A stretch of 62,748 nucleotides of DNA from Streptomyces europaeiscabiei (GCF_001550375.1 NZ_LRTR01000837.1:1-62748), one strand, 5' to 3'; counted from the first letter of the stretch, positions 16,366-25,377 are shown. Numbers and translations are program-made. The notes: generated by a model from the letters alone, not told the origin.

Positions 16366-17436
16366 ATGAGAGGCTTCGTCTTCCACGGACCCGGGCAGTC
16401 CGCCTGGGAGGAAATCCCGGACCCTGCCGTCAAGGAACCCACCGACGCCGTCGTGCGGGTCGACGCCGTCACCATCTGCGGCACGGATCTGCACATCCTC
16501 AAGGGCGACGTGCCCGAGGTGCGCCCGGGCACGGTCCTGGGGCACGAGGCCGTCGGCGAGATCATGGAGGTCGGCAGCGACGTCCGGACCGTCCGTCCGG
16601 GCGACCGGGTGCTGGTCTCCTGCATCAGCGCCTGCGGGCGCTGCCGCTACTGCCGGGAGAGCGCCTACGGCCAGTGCCGGGGTGGCGGAGGCTGGATCCT
16701 CGGCCACCTGATCGACGGCACCCAGGCCGAGTTCGTCCGCGTCCCCTACGCCGACCTGTCCGTGCACGTGCTCCCCGGCGCCGTCGAGAGCAGGGACGCC
16801 GTACTGCTTGCCGACATCTTCCCGACCTCCTACGAGGTGGGCGTGCTCAACGGGCGCGTGCGCCCGGGGGACACCGTCGCCGTCGTCGGAGCCGGACCCA
16901 TCGGCCTCGCGGCGATCGCCACCGCACACCTGTTCGCACCCGAGCGCATCGTCGCCGTCGATCTGGCCGCACCCCGGCTGGAGGCCGCCAAGCGGCTCGG
17001 AGCCGATGCCGTGGCCGACGCCCGCGAGGACCCCGAGCAGCTGATCGCGGATCTGACGGACGGGCTCGGCGCGGACGTGGTCATCGAGGCGGTCGGCGTG
17101 CCGGAGAGCTTCGAGATGTGCACGCGCATGGTGCGACCGGGCGGCCACGTGGCGAACGTCGGCGTCCACGGCAAGCCCGCCACGCTTCACCTCGAAGACC
17201 TGTGGATCAAGAACGTGACCATCACCACCGGCCTGGTCGACACCCACTCCACCCCCACCCTGCTGCGCATGGCGGCCGCCGGTCGTCTGCCCACCCGGGA
17301 GCTGGTCACCCACACCTTCCCGCTGCACCGTATGGAGGAGGCGTACGACGTATTCGCCCGGGCCGCCGACACCGGCGCCCTCAAGGTGGTGCTCGGCGAG
17401 CAGCCGCACGAGGAGGTCGCCGTGCGAGCGGTCTGA
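16366..17436 (+). CDS. Zinc-dependent medium-chain dehydrogenase
   Basis: This 356-residue alcohol dehydrogenase-like enzyme has zinc ligands in ICGTDLHI and GHEAVGEI, a structural-zinc loop CISACGRCRYCRESAYGQC and the nucleotide turn VGAGPIGLAAIATA. It resembles the class III/threonine-dehydrogenase-like subgroup more than the AdhP-type enzyme at 10423. GGTGAGGAG precedes the ATG. Its substrate is unknown. It is bounded by palindromes upstream and by a long hairpin downstream. Confidence 0.88.
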   Translation: MRGFVFHGPGQSAWEEIPDPAVKEPTDAVVRVDAVTICGTDLHILKGDVPEVRPGTVLGHEAVGEIMEVGSDVRTVRPGDRVLVSCISACGRCRYCRESAYGQCRGGGGWILGHLIDGTQAEFVRVPYADLSVHVLPGAVESRDAVLLADIFPTSYEVGVLNGRVRPGDTVAVVGAGPIGLAAIATAHLFAPERIVAVDLAAPRLEAAKRLGADAVADAREDPEQLIADLTDGLGADVVIEAVGVPESFEMCTRMVRPGGHVANVGVHGKPATLHLEDLWIKNVTITTGLVDTHSTPTLLRMAAAGRLPTRELVTHTFPLHRMEEAYDVFARAADTGALKVVLGEQPHEEVAVRAV

Positions 17437-17492
17437 CGCCGGTCGATCTCGGACAACCGTTCCGAACCCTGTCGACCGGGGTTCCCCTGCGT

Positions 17493-17529
17493 GGACCGAA
17501 CGGCCCTTGTTCCAAGGGCCGTTCGGCGT
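17493..17529. terminator. Hairpin made of two facing DosR-box-like motifs
   Basis: CGAACGGCCCTTG and CAAGGGCCGTTCG form a perfect 13-bp stem with loop TTC (17498-17526), 61 bp after the dehydrogenase stop. The arms overlap two box-like sequences, GGACC-GAAC-GGCCC (17493-17506) and GGGCC-GTTC-GGCGT (17516-17529). It may be a terminator, an operator pair for the USP behind it, or both. Confidence 0.6.
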
Positions 17530-17655
17530 TTCCACAGGCACTCCCGGCTTCTGCCCCGGGAAGGCGGCGCACGGCGAGCATCGTTCGAAGAGGCGGGGCC
17601 CCTTCAGGTCCGGACGTCTCCATCGGACGGTCGCCGACAGAGGGGAAGCACGGCC

Positions 17656-18494
17656 ATGACTCTTCATCACACAGCCGTCGGAGTGGACGGCTCCCTGGTC
17701 TTCGTACGGGCGTTGGACCGGGCCGCGGCGGAGGTCGTCCGCCGCGGCACCGCCCTGCGTGTGGGTACGCGGTCCCGGACCGCGACGCAGCCGCACCGGT
17801 CCTGGCCTCGGCGGCGTCGCGCGTACGACAGCGGTATCAGGATCTCGCGGGTGGAGACCGTCGCCGCGGAGGGCGGAGCGGTACCCGTGCGGTTGCGCGA
17901 GAGCGCGAAGGCGGAGCTGACCGTCGTGGGACACGCGGCCTCGGCGCGCCGACCGGTGCCGCGTTCGGCTCGGTGAGCCTGCGGCCGGCGGCGCTCGCGC
18001 GAGGCCCGCTCCTGGTCGTACGCGGGGATCACCCGTGCGACAAGGGGCAGGACGTGCTGCTCGCCATGGAGGACGACACCGACGCGCAGGCGGCCGGCTA
18101 CGCCTTCCAGGAGGCCGATCGGCGCGGTGCGCGGCTCCGCGTCCTGCGGTCCCGGGCCCATCGGCACCTCGCCCCCGAACTGCCCTCGCCGGTACCGGCC
18201 CGCAGCCCGGGACACCCGGGACAGGAATGGCTCACCCCTCACTCCAGGGCCGAGGAGGCCGTACCGCGCTAGGCCCTCACGCGGTTGCGGGAACGGTATC
18301 CCGCCATCGAGGTGGAGACCCACACGGTCCCCGCCGCTCCCGCGGACGTCCTGCTCGAGGCGACCCGCGAGGCCGCCGTGGTCGTCACCGGCGCCCGCCA
18401 CCGTACGACCGTGCTCGGCGCACGCCTCGGGGCGGTCGCCCACACCCTGTTGCACCGGGCGCACCGCCCCGTCGTCGTGGTGCCGAACGCATGA
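17656..18494 (+). pseudogene. Tandem universal stress protein, broken
   Basis: A USP starts MTLHHTAVGVDGSLVFVRALD at 17656. Further USP pieces follow in other frames: ESAKAELTVVGHAAS, then FGSVSLRPAALARGPLLVVRG, and after an in-frame stop near 18270 the second-domain end ATREAAVVVTGARHRTTVLG to the stop at 18494. At least two frameshifts and a stop make it non-functional. Total length matches an intact tandem USP, so it is a decayed copy and not an insertion. Confidence 0.8.
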
Positions 18495-18536
18495 CAGGAC
18501 GTCTGCCGCGGCGGCACATTCCCGAAGGAGACTCCC

Positions 18537-18869
18537 ATGGCCCGCACGATCACCGTCGGTATGGACGGCCCGGACGAAAGCCTGGCCGCGGCCGGGCTGC
18601 GTGTCGTCCACGGCCGGTCCAGGACGACATGCCGGGAACCGGCCGACGTGCTCCGCCCGTGGCAGGACAAGTTCCCGGGCGTCGCCGTGACGGAGGAAGC
18701 GCTGGTCGGCGACGCGGGCGCGCACCTGGTGGACGCCTCGCGTGGCGCCTCGCTGGTCGTCGTGGGACGGCGCACCCGTGAGGGTTCCCTGGGCCCACGG
18801 CTGGGCCCGGTGGCGCACGAGGTCCTTTGGCACGCCGTCTCGCCCGTCGCGGTCGTACCGCACGACTGA
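18537..18869 (+). CDS. Internally deleted, miniature universal stress protein
   Basis: An intact 110-residue frame with a strong GAAGGAG site starts MARTITVGMDGPDESLAAAG, the beginning of a USP. It jumps directly to LRVVHGRS and ends with the C-terminal part of a second USP domain (GAHLVDASRGASLVVVGRR, VAHEVLWHAVSPVAVVPHD). Comparison with the 301-residue USP at 9495 indicates an in-frame loss of roughly 190 residues that fused the two ends. The ATP-loop end is partly kept. It may still fold as a single domain, or may be a harmless remnant. Confidence 0.65.
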   Translation: MARTITVGMDGPDESLAAAGLRVVHGRSRTTCREPADVLRPWQDKFPGVAVTEEALVGDAGAHLVDASRGASLVVVGRRTREGSLGPRLGPVAHEVLWHAVSPVAVVPHD

Positions 18870-18957
18870 CGGCGTTCACGCGGGCGAGCGGAGCGACACC
18901 GCGGGGGATCGGTGCCGCTCCTGCCTCCATTGTCCCTCGGATCACCTGTACCCCACA

Positions 18958-18971
18958 GGGCCGATGGTCCC
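18958..18971. promoter_or_regulatory. DosR-box-like palindrome
   Basis: GGGCC-GATG-GTCCC lies in the 400-bp gap between the mini-USP and the GAF kinase. The rest of this gap holds no convincing gene. Confidence 0.4.
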
Positions 18972-19225
18972 GACCTGGGGCTGTTCCGGCGGCTGGAGCT
19001 GTCCTCCTGGGCGGGCAGGGGCGCCCGGCCTGCCTCCAGCCGTGCCGCTGGGGCGCGGAACGGTGAGCCAGGGGCCCGGCGGCGCCGCCGGGCCGCGCGA
19101 GGCCCGGACGGGAATGAGGGCGCGACAGGTGCCGGTACGGGAGTCCCGGCCCTGGCGGGCGGCAGGGCGACTCGGCCGTATCCGCTACCACCCCGGGCTG
19201 CCGACGACTAACTTGGCACGTGACC

Positions 19226-19239
19226 GGGCCGTTGGGGTC
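19226..19239. promoter_or_regulatory. DosR-box-like palindrome next to the kinase start
   Basis: GGGCC-GTTG-GGGTC ends 31 bp upstream of the GTG start at 19271. Such a position near the promoter fits autoregulation of the sensor. Confidence 0.4.
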
Positions 19240-19270
19240 GGTCGTACCAGGGGATCCGGAGGAGCAGCAG

Positions 19271-20989
19271 GTGGGAAGCCCCGAAGAGGCTCGCGTCCGG
19301 CTGCCACAGCTTCGGCTGGACGAACTGCTGGAGGAGTTGCAGGCGCGCCTGGACGCCGCCCGCGGCACCCGTGACCGGGTGCACAGCCTGTTGGAGGCGG
19401 TGCTCTCGGTCGGCCGGGAGCTGGATCTGATGCAGGCCCTGCGCAGCATCGTGGAGGCCGCGGCGGTGCTGGTCGACGCGGAGTACGCGGCCCTCGGCGT
19501 GATCGGCCCGGACGGCAAGCGTCTCTCCGCCTTCCACACCGTGGGCGTTTCCGACGAGCAGATCGCACGGATCGGACCGTATCCGGAAGGCCACGGCATC
19601 CTGGGAGAGCTGATCCACCACCCGGAGCCGTTGCGTCTGGCGAAGATCTCCGAGCATTCGGCGTCGTACGGCTTCCCGCCGCATCATCCGCCGATGAACA
19701 CCTTCCTGGGCGTTCCCATCCGCGTGCGGGACCAGGTCTTCGGCAACCTGTACCTGACCGAGAAACGGGGCGGTGCCCAGTTCGACGAGGAGGACGTCTC
19801 GGTCACGCTCACGCTGGCCGTGGCGGCCGGCGTGGCCATCGACAACGCGCGGCTGTACGCCGAGTCCCGGCTGCGTGAGCGCTGGCTGCGGGCGAACGCC
19901 GAGATCGTCCACCGGCTGATGGCGGGCGGGGAGCGCGCCGAGGTCCTGGGACTGATCGCCGAACAGGCCCGGGAGATCACCGGTGCGGCCCTGGCCATGG
20001 TGGCGATGCCGATGGAGGAGACGGAATCGCTGTCGGTGGAGCTCGCCCTGGGCCAGGGAGCGGATGCCCTGCAGGGCATGGTTCTGCCGATCGACGGCAC
20101 TCTGATCGGCGAGGCCTTCTCCGGTGCGACCGCCGTCACCAGCGCGGACGTCCTCCACGACGAACGCGTCGAGGCGGGCCCCCCGAGGTTCACCGGCCTC
20201 GGGCCGGCCGTGGCCGTCCCCGTAGGAACGGGCGAGAGCGGCGTACGAGGTGCGCTCCTCCTGGTCAGGGAAGCGGGGCACATCGCGTTCTCAGAGAGGG
20301 AGATCGACCTGCTGAAGGGCTTCGCCGCGCAGGCGGCGATCGCGATGGAGCTGGCGGAGCGCCGCCTGGAGGCCGAGGAGGTCGCGGTGCTCAAGGACCG
20401 CGACCGGATCGCCCGCGACCTGCACGACCTGGCGATCCAACGGCTGTTCGCCACCGGCATGACCCTGCAGAGCGCGGGCCGTTTCATCGAGCACGCGGAG
20501 GCGTCCGAACGCGTGTCACGGGCGGTGGACGACCTCGACGACACCATCAAGATCATCAGATCGACGATTTTCGGCCTGCGCACGCGTGAGGGAACCGAGG
20601 GGAGCGGCCTGCGGGCCCGCGCCGTGCGTCTGGTGGGGGAAGCGGCGCCGGTCGTGGGCTTCGCCCCCGGCGTGCGGATGGAGGGCCTCCTGGACACCGA
20701 TGTGCCCAAGGAGATCGCGGACAACGTGGTCGCCGTGCTCTCCGAGGCCCTGACCAACATTGCCCGGCACGCCCGAGCCGACCGCGCGGAGGTCGTCCTC
20801 GCGACCGACGGGCGGGAGGTCCGGCTGTCGGTCACCGACAACGGCGTCGGCATTCCGCCCGACGGCCGCCGCAGTGGCCTGCGCAACATGGTGGAGAGGG
20901 CCGAACACCTGGGTGGTCGCCTCGAACTGACGGAACCCCCCGACGGCGGTACCTCGCTGGTGTGGCGCGTGCCGGTGAAGAAGGGCTAG
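19271..20989 (+). CDS. devS-like: DevS/DosS-like GAF-GAF sensor histidine kinase (OsdK-type)
   Basis: This 572-residue cytoplasmic kinase has two GAF domains (about residues 50-205 and 225-370), then a HisKA_3 dimerisation helix with phospho-acceptor His385 in RDLHDLAIQRLF, and an HATPase with NIARHARADRAEV and VTDNGVGIP. GAF-A keeps PPHHPPM (His138-His139), the region where mycobacterial DosS binds heme, so oxygen, NO or CO sensing is likely. GTG 19271 follows GGAGGAG by eight bases; an upstream GTG lacks such a site. Its natural partner is the DevR-like protein at 4410, although the genes are not adjacent. Confidence 0.88.
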   Translation: MGSPEEARVRLPQLRLDELLEELQARLDAARGTRDRVHSLLEAVLSVGRELDLMQALRSIVEAAAVLVDAEYAALGVIGPDGKRLSAFHTVGVSDEQIARIGPYPEGHGILGELIHHPEPLRLAKISEHSASYGFPPHHPPMNTFLGVPIRVRDQVFGNLYLTEKRGGAQFDEEDVSVTLTLAVAAGVAIDNARLYAESRLRERWLRANAEIVHRLMAGGERAEVLGLIAEQAREITGAALAMVAMPMEETESLSVELALGQGADALQGMVLPIDGTLIGEAFSGATAVTSADVLHDERVEAGPPRFTGLGPAVAVPVGTGESGVRGALLLVREAGHIAFSEREIDLLKGFAAQAAIAMELAERRLEAEEVAVLKDRDRIARDLHDLAIQRLFATGMTLQSAGRFIEHAEASERVSRAVDDLDDTIKIIRSTIFGLRTREGTEGSGLRARAVRLVGEAAPVVGFAPGVRMEGLLDTDVPKEIADNVVAVLSEALTNIARHARADRAEVVLATDGREVRLSVTDNGVGIPPDGRRSGLRNMVERAEHLGGRLELTEPPDGGTSLVWRVPVKKG

Positions 20990-21319
20990 TCGGCGAGCGA
21001 CTCCGGCCATGGCCCACGCGGGAACAGCGGCGATGGCGGACCGAGAAGATGCAGATGTCGTCCGAACCGGCATCCGGGTGCAGGGTCGACGCCATGGTCA
21101 TGGCCCCCTGGTCGTACTGCGCGAGAGGAGCGGCCCGGGCGTCGGCCGGGGTGCCTTACCGGCGGTGAAGCACCTGATGAAGAGGTCCACCACGTATGGG
21201 TCTCGCGCACTTTCCCCCGCGGAAGCGGTGGAGTCCCGCGGGCGGAGTCGAGCCGGAGCCCTGAAGCGTCGCCCCTGCCGGCTCCCCTTGCCGGTTCGGC
21301 TCGGTGTCTGGCGGGCTTT

Positions 21320-21700
21320 CGAGGCGGATGGTGTCGGCCACGTCCACACTCGGGAACTTCTCGCGCCAGGGGCGCAGGGCCTGGCTCAGATGGTCCCGCG
21401 CGTCCCGGACGATCTCCTGGGGCAGGGTGTGGTCCACGCCAGGGGGTGTACGCGTGGAGCGGTGTGCTGCGGCCATGGACGGCGCCGAGGGGCACCTTGC
21501 GGGCCGCGGCGGTGGTGAACGACTTCGAGCAGGTCGTCGCAACGCGGGCGCCCACCTCGTGGACGCGTCGCGCGAAGCGGCGTTGATCGTCGTGGGACGA
21601 CGGATCCGCCGCGCACCGGTCGGCAGCCACATGGGCCCGGTCACTCACGCGGTGCTCCACCTCGCCTCGGCGCCGGTGTCCCGCACGACTGATCCCAGGC
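21320..21700. pseudogene. Universal stress protein remnant containing an inversion
   Basis: The plus strand at about 21535-21700 reads the USP C-terminus (GAHLVDASREAALIVVGRR, GSHMGPVTHAVLH). The adjoining 21320-21535 reads USP-like sequence only on the minus strand (AVHGRSTPLHAYTP, then LSQALRPWREKFPSVDVAD). The part that should precede the C-terminus has therefore been flipped in place. Bases 20990-21320 hold nothing I recognise. Confidence 0.65.
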
Positions 21701-21821
21701 GGTCGGCACGCGGTCGTACCGGTCCTGGGAACCACCCCCTGGACCCGTGGGCGTATGCCCGGCCGGCCGGTCGCGGGCCGGGCATACGCGGGTCACGGCG
21801 ACAGCGATGCCGGTTCGGGGG

Positions 21822-22487
21822 TCATGACGGCTTCTCCGCAGCCCTTGGCTCGGTGCCGCCCATGTCGAGCCGGAACGGCGGATACGTGTCCGTCATCAGA
21901 CAGGCGTAGGCGGAGACCCGCAGCACCCACCGGTTGAGGCCGAGGATCAGGTCGAACAGATCCGTGGGGTACTTCTCGGTGAAGGCCATGGTCACGGCGG
22001 CGATCAACACCAGTACGGCGACGAGTCCACCGTTCCACCAGCCGACGTGCCAGCCGCCGACGAAGAAGCCGATGACGATGTAGTGCGGGATGGCCAGCAG
22101 CCACCACTTCACCAGGACCAGGCCCCGGGAGAGGCGCTCGGGGTAGTCGATGTCCAGCCGTGCCGGGTAGTCGGGTTCCGCTCCCAGACTGAACGGCGGG
22201 TACCGGTCCGTTCCCAGGGCGCCATACGAGTAGTAGGCGACGCGCCACGTCCAGCGCAGCACCCCCAGGTTGAAGTCGAACAGGGCGCGTGGATAGCGCT
22301 CGGTGAACAGGATGCCGAAGAACGCGATCACGCTCACCACGACGAACGCGATCCAGAGGAAGAACAGCACCACGTAGTGGGGGATGACCAGGATCCACTT
22401 CACCAGCCACAGCCAGCGGGACAACGGTGCGTCGAGCACCGCGTTCACCCGGACGGGGCGGTCCGGTACACCTGTCACAGTCGTCAT
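21822..22487 (-). CDS. DUF4389 membrane protein
   Basis: This 221-residue membrane protein has two similar halves, each with a hydrophobic block (WLVKWILVIPHYVVLFFLW; VLVKWWLLAIPHYIVIGFF) followed by an amphipathic RYPRALFDFNLGVLRW or KYPTDLFDLILGLNRW motif. The duplication KW-LxxIPHY...F/L-RYPxxLFD is the DUF4389 signature. It has about five membrane segments. AAGGAG precedes ATG 22487. The function is unknown; homologues are common beside stress genes. Confidence 0.85.
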   Translation of the reverse strand: MTTVTGVPDRPVRVNAVLDAPLSRWLWLVKWILVIPHYVVLFFLWIAFVVVSVIAFFGILFTERYPRALFDFNLGVLRWTWRVAYYSYGALGTDRYPPFSLGAEPDYPARLDIDYPERLSRGLVLVKWWLLAIPHYIVIGFFVGGWHVGWWNGGLVAVLVLIAAVTMAFTEKYPTDLFDLILGLNRWVLRVSAYACLMTDTYPPFRLDMGGTEPRAAEKPS

Positions 22488-22535
22488 GTCGATCAACTCC
22501 TTCGGCCCATGGCGCTGCCCGCAGGAAGGGGCCTA

Positions 22536-23215
22536 TGACCAGCGTGACCACAGAGCGGGCATGGCCGCGAGGGCAGACCGGTGCCGCCCTGGGGCCGCCG
22601 GTCCCGCCCGACCGGCCCCTCAAGGCGCTCGGGGCGTTCGCGGGGCCGTAGGACGACGGCCCAGGGCGTGGAGACCGAGAGCACGGCCGCAGCGCCGCCG
22701 CCGACATCGTCCCCACCAGCACCGGTGGCGCCCGCGGGGTCGGCCTCGCCTTCTACGGCACCTGCCGCGACGGCTACGCCGAGGCCGGGCAGAACCCGGA
22801 TGCGCTGGTGGCGGCCGTCCGCGACGCGCGTGGCGCGACACGATCGCGCGGCTCGCTCCAGGAGACGGCCGTAGCGGCGGGACGCGCCGCCGCGCCCGAG
22901 AGCTTCCGAGTCCTGCTGCACGCGGACCCGGTGCCCCAGCTCTGCGGGGCGAACCCGGGCGTCGGCCCCGAACACCTCCTGGGCGTGGCCGACGGCGTCG
23001 TCGTCCCGTGCCCGGACGGACCGGGGCTGCTGCCCGCCTTCGCGGGGGCCGGGGCGGAAGGCGCCGTGCCGACCCCCGACTTCGGCATGGTGTCGGGGAT
23101 CGGCTGCAGCCCGGTCATCCTTGCCGGTCACCCTTGCCGGGGACGCGGGACGCGGGCCGGGCGGCGGAGCTGGGGACTACGGAACTCGGGCTGTATCAAG
23201 CGGGTTGGCGTCTGA
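22536..23215 (+). pseudogene. Unrecognised broken reading frame
   Basis: A frame starting MTSVTTERAW at 22536 stops at about 22649. Protein-like sequence continues in other frames, for example VGLAFYGTCRDGYAEAGQ near 22740 and LGVADGVVVPCPDGPGLLP near 22990. The frame changes suggest a decayed gene of about 220 codons. I cannot name its family. Confidence 0.35.
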
Positions 23216-23250
23216 CCAGGACCTGAAGGCGGACGGGGAGGTGTTGACGG

Positions 23251-23282
23251 CGGTGGGGTGAACCGTCGGGTTCACCCCACCG
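23251..23282 (-). terminator. Hairpin terminator downstream of the secreted crystallin-like gene
   Basis: CGGTGGGGTGAACC pairs perfectly with GGTTCACCCCACCG across a GTCG tetraloop, 27 bp past the stop at 23309. Confidence 0.8.
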
Positions 23283-23308
23283 CACACGGGCCGGGCCGCG
23301 CTGTCGGC

Positions 23309-23770
23309 TCAACAGGCGATGACGTACCAGACCGGGGTCCAGAACACGTCATTCCTGTCGGGCGCGTCGATGGAGAACATCCAGGCACCGTTCACGTCGT
23401 AGAAGTGCGCCCTGGTGCCCGGCGTCTGGTTGTTGTGGAGGGAGCCCCAGCCCACGAGGTTGGGCAGGGTGTACGTCGTGCTGCACGTGGTGTAGTCGAA
23501 TCTGTTGCCGTTCCCGCCCTTCCCGCACACGTAGTAGTACGCGCAGTTCAGCGAGGCGGCGAGCGAGCCGGACCCGGCCGCTTCGGGTACGACGGCGTTC
23601 TTCATCTGGGCAGCCGTCAGTGACGGCTGCCGGGCCTCCTCGGAGGTGAGGATGCCGGTGCGGCCGTTGGCGCTGTCGGTGTGGGCGTTGGCTGTACCGT
23701 TGAGCCCGACCGTCGAGATCGCGATCGCCGCTGCCGCGAACAGTGCCGCGGCCAACTTGCGTAGTGCCAT
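23309..23770 (-). CDS. Secreted small protein, peptidase-inhibitor I36/crystallin-like
   Basis: This 153-residue protein has a Sec signal peptide (RKLAAALFAAAAIAISTVGL, cleavage after ANA-H). The mature part has a two-cysteine, aromatic and glycine-rich C-terminal domain (CAYYYVCGKGG, DYTTCSTTYTLPN, GTRAHFYDVNGAWMFSI), resembling the beta/gamma-crystallin fold of Streptomyces metalloprotease inhibitors (I36). GGAGGGG precedes ATG 23770. The inhibitor function is inferred from fold-like pattern only. An open frame continues upstream in the same phase into a reductase fragment; the ribosome site supports an independent start. Confidence 0.75.
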   Translation of the reverse strand: MALRKLAAALFAAAAIAISTVGLNGTANAHTDSANGRTGILTSEEARQPSLTAAQMKNAVVPEAAGSGSLAASLNCAYYYVCGKGGNGNRFDYTTCSTTYTLPNLVGWGSLHNNQTPGTRAHFYDVNGAWMFSIDAPDRNDVFWTPVWYVIAC

Positions 23771-23884
23771 GAGAAATCCCCTCCCTGTGCCCGTCAACTC
23801 GCGCTCCAGGTGCAGCGGTCGGCGGTTCTTCACCTTCGAACACTGGAGCCGAACAAACAACCCTGAACACATGACGCAGGGGTT

Positions 23885-24250
23885 CTGGTTGACGGAGGTC
23901 GCGCCGCCGAGGACCGTGACTTCGCCGGCGTCGGCCGTCGCGCGGGCCTGGTCCAGTGCGGAGGCGATTCCGCCGGTGACGAAGTGGTAGGTGGTGCCGC
24001 CGTCCATCGGCTGCGGCTCGCGCGGGTGGTGGGTGAGGACGAACACCGGCGCGTGGAACGGCGGATCGTCGCCCACCAGCCGTTCCACCGCCGGTCCCAC
24101 TCACTGCGCACCGGACCGAACAGGTGCGCCCCATGCCGAAGGCCCCGGCGATGTTCAGGCGGTCGATCTCCGCCCGGGGCTCGGGCGCGGGAGAGGCGGT
24201 AGGACTCGGTTCCGGTCTCGATCAAGTTGCCGCCGAAGGACAGCAGGTCC
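23885..24250 (-). pseudogene. Dihydrofolate-reductase/RibD C-domain family remnant
   Basis: Pieces in three frames match a RibD_C/DHFR-like protein: NLIETGTESYRLS, IAGAFGMG, FGPVRSEWDRRWNGWW and, after a missing G near 24070, GDDPPFHAPVFVLTHHPRE and GGTTYHFVTGGIASALDQA. The sequence ends at about 23890 just before the expected C-terminal helices, where it runs on into the upstream region of the secreted gene. It is a decayed, C-terminally truncated gene. Confidence 0.6.
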
Positions 24251-24279
24251 ACGACGGCCGCGCAGAGCCGGGGACCATG

Positions 24280-24300
24280 TCAAGCGTCTTGGACGATCGA
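24280..24300. promoter_or_regulatory. Imperfect palindrome upstream of tetR
   Basis: TCAAGCGTC, spacer TTG, then GACGATCGA, 76 bp upstream of the TetR start. The left half matches the perfect palindrome at 29403, suggesting autoregulation by the TetR protein. Confidence 0.5.
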
Positions 24301-24375
24301 CTCACATCTGTTGGGCCGGGCACCTGCCCACCGCTATCCTGGCGGGCGAACCCGCAGGTGAAGAGAGGAGTGCGC

Positions 24376-24978
24376 GTGCCCCGCATGGCGGCGAGCGACA
24401 GGAGGGCCGAGCTCCTCGAAGCGGCGATCCGGGTCATGACACGGGACGGCGTGGCCAAGGCCACCACCCGCGCGATCGTGAACGAGGCCGGCATGCCCCT
24501 CGGGGTGTTCCACTACTGCTTCGACTCCAGGGAGCAGCTGCTCGAAGTCGTCACGCAGACGCTCACCGAGCGGTACGTCGCGGAGGCCCGCGGTCTTTTC
24601 ACGCCGCACCGGGAGATCCGCGACAGCATCCTCGACAGTCTGCACGCGTTCTGGAGCGGGTTCGAGGCGAACCCGCGGGAACACCAGATCAGCTACGAGC
24701 TCACGCAGTACGCGCTGCGCAATCCCGGCTTCGAGAACGTGGCCAGACGGCAGTACGCGATCTTCCTGAGCGCGTTCGCCTCCCTGCTCGAACTGGCCGC
24801 CGACAACGCCGGGATCGAGTGGACGGTGCCTGTACCGGTGCTCGCGCGGTACGTGCAGTCGACCATCGACGGCCTCAACATCACCTGGCTCGTCGACCGC
24901 AACAGCGATGACAGCCGGGCGGCCCTCGAACTGCTCGCCGATCACCTCCTCCAGCACACCCAACCCCGGGAGGCCTGA
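24376..24978 (+). CDS. TetR-family transcriptional regulator
   Basis: This 200-residue regulator has an N-terminal TetR HTH (DRRAELLEAAIRVMTRDGV, ATTRAIVNEAGMPLGVFHYCF) and a helical ligand domain ending in IDGLNITWLVDRNSDD. GTG 24376 follows GAGAGGAG at good spacing; a GTG at 24370 and an ATG at 24385 are alternatives. Palindromes related to the one before this gene occur in the aldehyde dehydrogenase/lactonase divergent region and before the SDR at 30553, so it probably represses the neighbouring catabolic cluster. Its inducer is unknown, presumably a pathway substrate. Confidence 0.88.
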   Translation: MPRMAASDRRAELLEAAIRVMTRDGVAKATTRAIVNEAGMPLGVFHYCFDSREQLLEVVTQTLTERYVAEARGLFTPHREIRDSILDSLHAFWSGFEANPREHQISYELTQYALRNPGFENVARRQYAIFLSAFASLLELAADNAGIEWTVPVPVLARYVQSTIDGLNITWLVDRNSDDSRAALELLADHLLQHTQPREA

Positions 24979-24999
24979 GCACGGCGGAGCGCACCAGCT

Positions 25000-25120
25000 C
25001 ATCCCGCGGTGCCGGACGTGCCTGGCTCGGACCACACGTCGGTCGCGGCGACGCCGAGTGACCTGCCGCGCGGGTCGAGGACTCGGCCGAGGAGGCGCAA
25101 GGTCACCTCGTCCATGGGAC
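25000..25120 (-). pseudogene. Tail of an Lrp/AsnC-type regulator gene
   Basis: The minus strand reads MDEVTLRLLGRVLDPRGRS and GVAATDVWSEP. This parallels the C-terminus of the intact regulator at 33786 ([29 protein letters not shown]). Only the last 35 or so residues remain. The rest of 24979-25377 holds nothing else I recognise. Confidence 0.6.
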
Positions 25121-25377
25121 GGCGGGGCGTCGCGAACCCGCCGCGGGCACGCGGCGGACGACGGCCTGCGCCCCGCAGAGCCGTCTGCCCGGCGGGACCG
25201 TGCAGTGACGTCGGGCGGCGGTGAGGCACTCGCACTCCCGCCGCCGCGTGGGTTGCTTCGTCGCGTATCGAGTCAGGTGCCTGGGCGCCCTCGGCGCCCG
25301 GTATGTCCCGGACGCGGAGGGCGTCGATGTCTGCAGCGGTGCAGCGGTGCACAGCGATGCAGCGGAGGAACGCTCCG

